From positions 1-11,085 of the forward strand of contig DASUFI010000099.1 in assembly GCA_036274635.1 (NCBI GenBank): a stretch of DNA of 11,085 nt, given 5' to 3'. The translations under genes were made by a program, and so were the position numbers. This DNA is from DASUFI01 sp036274635 (GTDB lineage: Bacteria; Planctomycetota; B15-G4). The notes beneath the pieces are model-generated. The model was not told the DNA's origin. It saw nothing but the letters and a program-made list of their open reading frames with translations, and did not search any database. Below are positions 6,691-11,085 of the stretch, piece by piece (position 1 is the first letter of the stretch; every line of letters starts with the position of its first letter).

Positions 6691-6742
6691 GGCCCGCTCG
6701 GGGCCGCTGCGCCGCCCCCCGGGTCCCGGAGGCCGGCGCAGC
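6691..6742 (-). terminator. Two adjoining hairpins after the DUF1579 gene
   Basis: A hairpin with arms GCTGCGCCG (6706-6714) and CGGCGCAGC (6734-6742) and a 19-base GC-rich loop begins 17 bases after the stop of the minus-strand gene. It abuts a second one, GGCCC (6691-6695) with GGGCC (6701-6705) around GCTCG. Together they could end transcription or protect the 3' end. No T tract follows, and at this GC content some pairing is expected by chance. Confidence 0.35.
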
Positions 6743-6759
6743 GCCCGCCGCGCGGCGGC

Positions 6760-7401
6760 TCAGCGGGACGGCTTGCTGCCGGCCAGCTTGTGGTAGCGCA
6801 GGCTCATCGACTGGAACTCAGGCTGCCCGGGGAAGGTGGACCACATGTCCACCGTGCGCTCGTCGTCGCCATGGGACATGAACACCATGCGCATCGAGAC
6901 GCGCTGACCATTCAGGGGGCAGGTGCCGGTGGAGTGCAGCTCCGTCTTGCCGTCCTTGGTGTCGCCCTGCGAGATCATCATGGCCGTGTTCATGTCGTCG
7001 ACCCACACGTGCTCCCACTGGCCGCTCGTGTTGTTGAAGCCGAGCATGCCATGGCCGTGATAGGGGCCCATGGACATCGTGCCGCTGAAGTCCTCGACGA
7101 GGTAGCGGCCATCCATGATCAAGCGGGCGTCGGACGTGCCGGACCATTCCTCGGGCGTCGCACCGGGCTTCATCCACGAGGTCGCCTTCACGTCCCACGT
7201 GCCGACCATCTTCTCCATCTCGGCGTGCTGCGGGCCGGGCGTGGACGCCTTCTTCCACGCGGCCATCTCCTGGTCGGTGAAAGGCTTGTCCGCGCCCGCC
7301 GGCTTCGCCTTGGCCTGGGCATCCTGCCAGGGCGCCGCCGCCACGAGGCCGGCGGCCCCGCCGGCGAGCACGACGCCCGCGATCACCAATCGCATGTTCA
7401 T
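6760..7401 (-). CDS. Exported DUF1579 family protein
   Basis: A 213-residue protein with a signal peptide or anchor (a hydrophobic run between residues 4 and 23) and a Lys/Ala-rich linker. From about residue 56 it follows the DUF1579 pattern: PGPQHAEMEKMVGTWDV (56-71), with the family's G-x-W at the start of the first strand, then ARLIMDGRYLVEDFSG (92-107), GMLGFNN (118-124), and a W-V-D-D-M-N-T segment near 133-139. The family is a lipocalin-like beta-barrel of unknown function. A Met/His-rich stretch (MSMGPYHGHGM, 109-119) could bind metal, though G-x-G-x-x-G-F/Y is common in the family at this point. AGGAG at 7409-7413, 7 bases before the ATG, fixes the start; an ATG two codons later is too close to matter. 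The gene is divergent from the thiolase gene across a 177-bp gap and may be read with the DUF4139 gene 171 bp downstream, unless the intervening hairpins terminate transcription. Confidence 0.87.
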   Translation of the reverse strand: MNMRLVIAGVVLAGGAAGLVAAAPWQDAQAKAKPAGADKPFTDQEMAAWKKASTPGPQHAEMEKMVGTWDVKATSWMKPGATPEEWSGTSDARLIMDGRYLVEDFSGTMSMGPYHGHGMLGFNNTSGQWEHVWVDDMNTAMMISQGDTKDGKTELHSTGTCPLNGQRVSMRMVFMSHGDDERTVDMWSTFPGQPEFQSMSLRYHKLAGSKPSR

Positions 7402-7519
7402 GTCAGTTCTCCTTGTATGAGGGATACCGACACGAACCGCCGGGCGGAGTGCGGGAGGCGCCCCTATCGGGTGGCACCGCGGCGCGTGGACGGCCTCGCG
7501 ACGCGCCGCGCGGGGCGGC

Positions 7520-7548
7520 CTGACGCGCGTCGTCCGATCCGCTATCTT
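7520..7548 (+). promoter_or_regulatory. Candidate sigma-70-type promoter for the thiolase gene
   Basis: CTGACG (7520-7525) and TATCTT (7543-7548), each matching 4 of 6 consensus bases, are separated by 17 bp. Transcription would start near 7555, about 24 bases before the ATG. This is the only AT-rich hexamer in the GC-rich 177-bp gap 7402-7578. The gap also contains 8-bp inverted arms GCGGCGCG (7479-7486) and CGCGCCGC (7502-7509) just upstream of the -35, which may be chance at this GC content. I see no clear promoter facing the DUF1579 gene. Confidence 0.4.
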
Positions 7549-7578
7549 CGCCGGACCCCCAGGAGCCCAGGGCGCACC

Positions 7579-8760
7579 ATGGACCGCAATGACATCGTCC
7601 TCGCCGGCGCCGTCCGCACGCCCATCGGCAAGTTCCTGGGCGGCCTGTCCACGGTGAGCGCCGTGGACCTCGGCGTCGTGGCCGTGCAGGGCCTGCTGCA
7701 GCGCAGCGGCCTGCCCGCCGCGGACGTGGACCAGGTCATCTTCGGCATGGCGCGCCAGGCCGGCAGCGGCCCCAACGTCGCGCGCCAGGTGCAGATCCGC
7801 GCCGGCATCCCGCACACCGGCACCGCCGTCACTATCAACCAGGCCTGCGCCTCTGGTCTGCGCGCCATCCTGATGGCCGCCCACGAGGTCCGCGCCGGCG
7901 CGCGCGCCGTCGTCGCGGGCGGCACCGAGTCCATGTCGCGCATCCCGTTCCTGCTGCCCCAGATGCGCACCGGCTACCGCCTCGGCGACGGCCCGGTCCT
8001 GGACGGCAACTACCAGGACGGCTTCAACTGCCCGCTGGCCGAGAGCCCCATGGGCGCGACGGCCGAGACGCTCGCGGTGCGCCACGAGATCTCGCGCGAC
8101 GAGCAGGACCGCTTCGCCCTCGAGAGCCAGCGCAAGGCGGGCGAGGCCATCAAGGCCGGCCGCTTCAAGGACGAGATCGTGCCGGTGACGGTGTCCGGCC
8201 GGAAGGGCGACGTGGTCGTCGACCGCGACGAGCACGCGCGCCCCGCGACGACGATCGCCGAGCTGCAGAAGCTGGCGCCGGTCTTCACCAAGGGCGGCAC
8301 CGTGACGGCGGGCAACAGCTCCGGCATCACGGACGGCGCGGCGGCGGTGCTCGTCACCACGGCCGGCTTCGCGCAGCAGCGCAAGCTGCCGGTGCTCGGC
8401 CGCCTGGTCGACGGCACGATGGCCGGCGTGGACCCGAAGATCATGGGCATCGGCCCGGTGCCGGCCACCAAGTCGCTGCTCGAGCGCCAGAAGCTGGCGC
8501 TCCCGGACATCGATCTCGTCGAGCTGAACGAGGCCTTCAGCGCGCAGGTCATCGCCTGCGACCGCGAGCTCGGCCTCGACCCGGCGCGGCTCAACGTGAA
8601 CGGCGGAGCCATCGCGCTGGGCCACCCGATCGGCTGCACCGGCGCGCGCATCGTGGTCACGCTGCTGCACGAGATGCAGCGGCGCGGCGCGCGGCGCGGC
8701 GTGGCGACGCTGTGCGTCAGCGGCGGCATGGGGATCGCGGCGCTGTTCGAGCGCGCCTGA
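7579..8760 (+). CDS. Acetyl-CoA acetyltransferase (thiolase family)
   Basis: A complete 393-residue thiolase, the usual length for the family. The nucleophilic Cys90 lies in NQACASGLRA, and a GG-TESMS motif follows at 114-120. The C-terminal active-site block is intact: NEAF (317-320), the NGGAIALGHPIG block (341-352) with His349, and CVSGGMG (379-385) with the acid/base Cys379. The start VLAGAVRTPIGKFLGGL is typical of biosynthetic or degradative thiolases that interconvert two acetyl-CoA with acetoacetyl-CoA plus CoA, or cleave longer 3-ketoacyl-CoA. The sequence alone does not separate these two roles. It is cytoplasmic with no signal peptide. AGGG six bases before the ATG serves as ribosome site, with AGGAG farther upstream. 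No partner gene such as a hydroxyacyl-CoA dehydrogenase, acetoacetyl-CoA reductase or CoA-transferase lies next to it in the window. Confidence 0.95.
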   Translation: MDRNDIVLAGAVRTPIGKFLGGLSTVSAVDLGVVAVQGLLQRSGLPAADVDQVIFGMARQAGSGPNVARQVQIRAGIPHTGTAVTINQACASGLRAILMAAHEVRAGARAVVAGGTESMSRIPFLLPQMRTGYRLGDGPVLDGNYQDGFNCPLAESPMGATAETLAVRHEISRDEQDRFALESQRKAGEAIKAGRFKDEIVPVTVSGRKGDVVVDRDEHARPATTIAELQKLAPVFTKGGTVTAGNSSGITDGAAAVLVTTAGFAQQRKLPVLGRLVDGTMAGVDPKIMGIGPVPATKSLLERQKLALPDIDLVELNEAFSAQVIACDRELGLDPARLNVNGGAIALGHPIGCTGARIVVTLLHEMQRRGARRGVATLCVSGGMGIAALFERA

Positions 8761-8762
8761 GC

Positions 8763-8784
8763 GGGGCGGCCTACGGGCCGCGCC
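8763..8784. terminator. UACG-loop hairpin between converging genes
   Basis: In the 25-bp gap between the thiolase stop (8760) and the stop of the opposing membrane-protein gene (8786), GCGGCC (8766-8771), TACG and GGCCGC (8776-8781) form a perfect stem. In the plus transcript this gives C(UACG)G, a UNCG-class stable tetraloop. Two further G-C pairs are possible beyond a single G/G mismatch. It is placed to act on both genes, without a T tract on either side. Confidence 0.45.
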
Positions 8785-8785
8785 C

Positions 8786-9436
8786 TCAGGCGGCGCGGCG
8801 TGTCGCGAACCAGCGGCAGAGAAAGCAGCCGACGGCGATCCCCAGGGCCGGCAGGAACAGCCACCACGGGAAGTGGCCCAGCGGCTGCGCCCCGTTGGCG
8901 GCCTCGGCGTTCCACAGGAAAGCCCACAGGATCACGCCACCGCAGGCCGACTGCACCAGCCAGTCGCGCGGCCGCAGCGGCGAGGGCGCGTCGTCCTGGC
9001 GCGCGAGCACCAGCGCGGACGCGCCGATGAGCGCCAGCGACACCAGCACCGGCGCGAGCACGGGCGAGGACCACGGCGCGGGAACGAGGAAGAGCACGTC
9101 CCACGTCATGAGGCTCGCCGGCCAGCCGATCGCGACGTGCAGCGTCGCGTAGTAGACGAGGTCCCACATCCCGAAGCAGAAGGCGAAGACCGCGAAGCGC
9201 CGCAGCGGCCGGCGCTCGGCGAGCATGGCCACGCCCAGCAGCATCACGAGCGTGCCCAGCTCGCGCGCCATCTCGGTGCGCAGCAGCGACGCGTCGATCT
9301 CGGGCAGCGGCAGCAGCGGCCCGGTGGGCGGCTGGCCGGGGTAGCAGAGGCGACGGAGGTAGACGACCACGGCGCCCTCGCAGACGCCGAAGGCGGTGGA
9401 CCAGAGGGTCAGCCAGAAGAGCAGGGCGCGACGCAT
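8786..9436 (-). CDS. Conserved-looking multi-pass membrane protein of unknown function
   Basis: A 216-residue protein with about six hydrophobic segments near residues 5-26, 58-73, 81-104, 109-144 (long, possibly two passes), 163-176 and 190-209. Polar or unusual residues inside or beside the helices look selected: E20, E55 and E59, W91-D92, H100, W105-P106, W112-D113, and a P-A-P-W (119-122) followed by P125 and P129. The run WDLVYYATLH...WPASLMTWDVLFLVPAPW resembles a hypothetical membrane family I have seen in several bacterial phyla, but I cannot name it or give a function. No transporter or enzyme signature is evident. The start is the ATG at 9436, with no Shine-Dalgarno ahead of it, only a pyrimidine run. 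It follows the radical SAM gene by 68 bp on the same strand. Confidence 0.8.
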   Translation of the reverse strand: MRRALLFWLTLWSTAFGVCEGAVVVYLRRLCYPGQPPTGPLLPLPEIDASLLRTEMARELGTLVMLLGVAMLAERRPLRRFAVFAFCFGMWDLVYYATLHVAIGWPASLMTWDVLFLVPAPWSSPVLAPVLVSLALIGASALVLARQDDAPSPLRPRDWLVQSACGGVILWAFLWNAEAANGAQPLGHFPWWLFLPALGIAVGCFLCRWFATRRAA

Positions 9437-9444
9437 GGCGGGGG

Positions 9445-9473
9445 AGAATGACGGCGGGGACGCGCCGGCTCAA
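9445..9473 (-). promoter_or_regulatory. Candidate promoter giving a leaderless transcript for the membrane-protein gene
   Basis: On the minus strand TTGAGC (9473-9468) and CATTCT (9450-9445) are spaced 17 bp. The -10 ends 8 bases before the ATG at 9436, so transcription could begin at or next to the start codon. This would fit the absence of any ribosome-binding sequence. Matches are 4/6 and 3/6, so the call is tentative. Confidence 0.3.
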
Positions 9474-9504
9474 GTGCGGGGAGTGTGGCGCAGGCGGCTG
9501 CGGC

Positions 9505-10365
9505 TCAGTCGTGGAGCCATCTCCCCGCGAACCCGTCCACGCTGACACCGACGCGCCCCGGAAGCACGCGCCGCGCCACGGCGACCATGCGCTCGCGATA
9601 GGTCAGCTCCGTGCTGCCTGCCTCCACCGCCTCCATCGCCGCCGGCAGCGCCGTGCGCCGCGTGCGGCCGCCGTCGGGCGTGCCGTCGCCCTCGATGAAG
9701 TGGTCGATGACCACCGCGTCCGCCACCTCGCCGAGGCGCGCGAAGAACGCCCCCGGGCGCGCGATGGGGAGCAGCGGCGCCACCGTGATGACGACGCGCA
9801 GCCCGGCCGCGCGCAGCGCGGCAGCCGCCGCAAGGCGCGCCTCGACCGTGCACGCCGGCGGGGGCAGGCCGGGCAGGCGGTCGCGGTCCGACTCGATCGA
9901 GAGGTGCACGCGCAGCTCGCAGCGTCGCGCCAGCGCGACGAGCGCGTCGCGGGCGCGCAGGACGCGGTCCGTGTGCGTCTGCACGATGAGGCCGTCGGGC
10001 GGCTGCTCGAGCATGGCGGCGAGCACGCCGGCCGTGATGCCGAGGCGCTCCTCCTGCGGCACGAAGGGATCGGTCGAGCTGCTCATGAAGATCACGAAGC
10101 CGCCGCGCGCGCGGCGCGCCCAGCGCGCCTCGGCCGCGTGCTCGGCGCGGTAGACTTCGGCGGCGTTGACGCGCGCCTCGAGGAAGCTGCCCCAGGCCTC
10201 GCCGCGCGCCAGCCAGCGGTTGTGCTGCGCGTAGCAACCGACGCCGCACAGCGCCTGGCCGAAGCTGCAGCCGCGCCACGGCTGCAGCGAGTGGCTGCAG
10301 ACCGTCCGCAGGAACCCGCTGCTGCGGGTGAGGATGCCTCGGACTCGAGTCTCGCTGACGCGCAT
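9505..10365 (-). CDS. Radical SAM protein of the spore photoproduct lyase-like type with a stretched Cys motif
   Basis: A 286-residue protein. The opening GILTRSSGFLRTVCSHSLQP and the later motifs follow the SPL-like radical SAM layout: FMSSSTDPFVPQE (92-104) as in the S-S-S-T-D-P-Y/F motif, IVQTHTDRVLR (125-135), VHLSIES, and LRAAGLRVVITVAPLLPI. The cluster-binding Cys are C33, C40 and C44 in GCSFGQALCGVGCYAQHN, spaced C-x6-C-x3-C rather than the canonical C-x3-C-x2-C; C44 followed by Y-A aligns with the usual third Cys. C23 is an extra nearby Cys. Such proteins bind a [4Fe-4S] cluster and S-adenosylmethionine; the substrate is unknown, and few members outside true SPL repair spore photoproduct. 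Only a weak GGGG precedes the ATG at 10365. The gene lies 58 bp after the glycosyltransferase gene on the same strand, so co-transcription is likely. Confidence 0.85.
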   Translation of the reverse strand: MRVSETRVRGILTRSSGFLRTVCSHSLQPWRGCSFGQALCGVGCYAQHNRWLARGEAWGSFLEARVNAAEVYRAEHAAEARWARRARGGFVIFMSSSTDPFVPQEERLGITAGVLAAMLEQPPDGLIVQTHTDRVLRARDALVALARRCELRVHLSIESDRDRLPGLPPPACTVEARLAAAAALRAAGLRVVITVAPLLPIARPGAFFARLGEVADAVVIDHFIEGDGTPDGGRTRRTALPAAMEAVEAGSTELTYRERMVAVARRVLPGRVGVSVDGFAGRWLHD

Positions 10366-10423
10366 GGCCCCGTGAGCTTGCGCGTCCGACGCCGCCTCGC
10401 CAAGGGGCCAGCGCGCTGGAGGT

Positions 10424-11085
10424 TCAGGCCACGAAGAGGGTCGCGGAGGCCGCGGAGGCCAGCGCGGCGCGCAGCCGGGCCCGCACGCCAGCCATGCCGT
10501 AGGCGGCCAGCGTCAGCGCGCCGGGCGGCGCGGGCGGGAGGGGCCGGCCCGGGCTCCAGGCCTCGGCGCGCGCAACCTCGACGCCCGCCGTCGTCAGCGC
10601 GGCGCGCCAGGCGTCCAGCGTGGCGCCGGTGGAGAGCAGGCGCACCGCCGCGGGCCGCGCGCCGCGCCGGCCGACCAGCCGCGCGACGTAGTGCGCCTTG
10701 CAGGCCCGCAGCCGCGCCAGCGCGTGCGTGCCGCCGCCGCGCGTGCTCTGCGCGCCGTGCTGACGCCAGCGATACAGCACCCGCGGCAGCTTGGCCACGC
10801 GCAGCGGGGCGACCAGCTCGTCGTGCTCGAACCAGCGCAGCCACACGTCGATGTCCGCCGGCCAGTCACCGCGCGGCGCGTAGCCGCCCAGCGCCCGCAG
10901 CGCCGCCGCGCGGTACAGCCCCGTCTGGTGCAGCGCCGGGATCTCGACGAAGCGCTCGGCGGCCATGGCCTCGTGGGTCAGCAGGCCGTTCTGCCACTCG
11001 AGATAGCGGCGCATGCCGGCGGTGCGCGCGCCGAACTGCGCCACGCGGCAGGTGACGCCGGCCAGCTCTCCGTCCGCGTCCAGCG
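10424..11085 (-). CDS. Family 2 glycosyltransferase, C-terminal part (5' end outside window)
   Basis: The minus-strand frame is open to the window edge, with 219 residues visible before the TGA. The segment YLEWQNGLLTHEAMAAERFV, then IPALHQTGLYRAAALRALGGY and DWPADIDVWLRWFE, matches the acceptor-side half of GT2 enzymes: H-x-T/S before a membrane- or acceptor-facing helix, GGY, then D-x-D-x-W-L-R, where an Asp serves as catalytic base. The more usual E-D before Y-D-L-W is A-D here. PRVLYRWRQH is also typical. The final ~75 residues correspond to a C-terminal Rossmann-like domain found on some GT2 proteins that ends in a short F-x-x-A tail; here it ends LFVA and its glycine-rich loop is degenerate (STGATLDAW). 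The nucleotide-sugar-binding N-terminal half and DxD motif lie outside the window. Sugar and acceptor cannot be deduced. Confidence 0.85.
   Translation of the reverse strand, partial: LDADGELAGVTCRVAQFGARTAGMRRYLEWQNGLLTHEAMAAERFVEIPALHQTGLYRAAALRALGGYAPRGDWPADIDVWLRWFEHDELVAPLRVAKLPRVLYRWRQHGAQSTRGGGTHALARLRACKAHYVARLVGRRGARPAAVRLLSTGATLDAWRAALTTAGVEVARAEAWSPGRPLPPAPPGALTLAAYGMAGVRARLRAALASAASATLFVA

Noticed and set aside
7479..7509. GCGGCGCG/CGCGCCGC inverted arms upstream of the thiolase promoter as an operator.
   Set aside because: The arms contain only G and C in a very GC-rich gap, so chance pairing is likely; mentioned only under the promoter.
4882..7578. A long open plus-strand frame runs into the thiolase gene and would give a giant fusion protein.
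   Set aside because: It is antisense to the DUF4139 and DUF1579 genes, is rich in Arg/His/Ala nonsense sequence, and the thiolase family start with its ribosome site is at 7579.
9448..11055. Long plus-strand open frame opposite the radical SAM and glycosyltransferase genes.
   Set aside because: Its translation is low-complexity Arg/Ala/His with no motif, while the minus strand carries recognisable SPL-like and GT2 motifs.
11066..11083. LDADG at the window edge looks like the DxD motif of a GT2 enzyme.
   Set aside because: Its distance to the YLEWQN and GGY motifs is too short for the nucleotide-sugar DxD; it fits better as the loop after that motif, which lies outside the window.

Overview
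The window is very GC-rich bacterial chromosome (about 70% G+C or more by eye), with densely packed genes, Shine-Dalgarno sites of the GGAG/AGGAG type, Sec signal peptides and one lipoprotein signal. The gene set is a FIST protein, a secreted Asp-box protein with a CxCC motif, a YHS/TRASH-like triple repeat, a DUF4139 lipoprotein, a DUF1579 protein, a thiolase and a spore-photolyase-like radical SAM protein. It suits an environmental Gram-negative-type bacterium such as Planctomycetota or Myxococcota. That placement is inference; no marker gene here settles it.

Layout. (1) 2-1114, plus strand: the C-terminal 370 residues of an Ala/Leu-rich, HEAT-like protein. It meets, stop codon to stop codon, the minus-strand FIST protein (1115-2275). 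(2) 2427-4379, plus strand: two exported Cys-containing proteins, a sialidase-fold (Asp-box) protein and a protein made of three exact 63-residue metal-site-like repeats. (3) 4568-7401, minus strand: a DUF1579 protein, a DUF4139 lipoprotein and a tiny membrane protein with a histone-H1-like basic tail. Gaps of 150-170 bp between them hold several inverted repeats. (4) 7579-8760, plus strand: a complete acetyl-CoA acetyltransferase with its own likely sigma-70-type promoter. (5) 8786-11085, minus strand: a probable transcription unit reading glycosyltransferase (cut by the window edge), radical SAM/SPL-like protein, then a six-helix membrane protein that may also have its own leaderless promoter.

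How the genes may work together. Little here forms one pathway. The best functional pairing is the two exported Cys-motif proteins at 2427-4379, which could handle a soft metal such as copper in the periplasm (inference). The minus-strand genes at 4568-7401 are mostly exported or envelope proteins of unknown role. The thiolase is a stand-alone beta-oxidation/ketoacyl-CoA enzyme. I see no tRNA, rRNA, CRISPR array, transposase, phage or toxin-antitoxin gene, and no clear novel multi-gene defence or biosynthetic system. The most notable single observations are the 63-residue triple repeat, the stretched Cys motif of the radical SAM protein, the H1-tailed mini membrane protein and the large dyad ahead of the DUF4139 gene. 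No stretch over 300 bp lacks a gene; the largest gap is 4380-4567.
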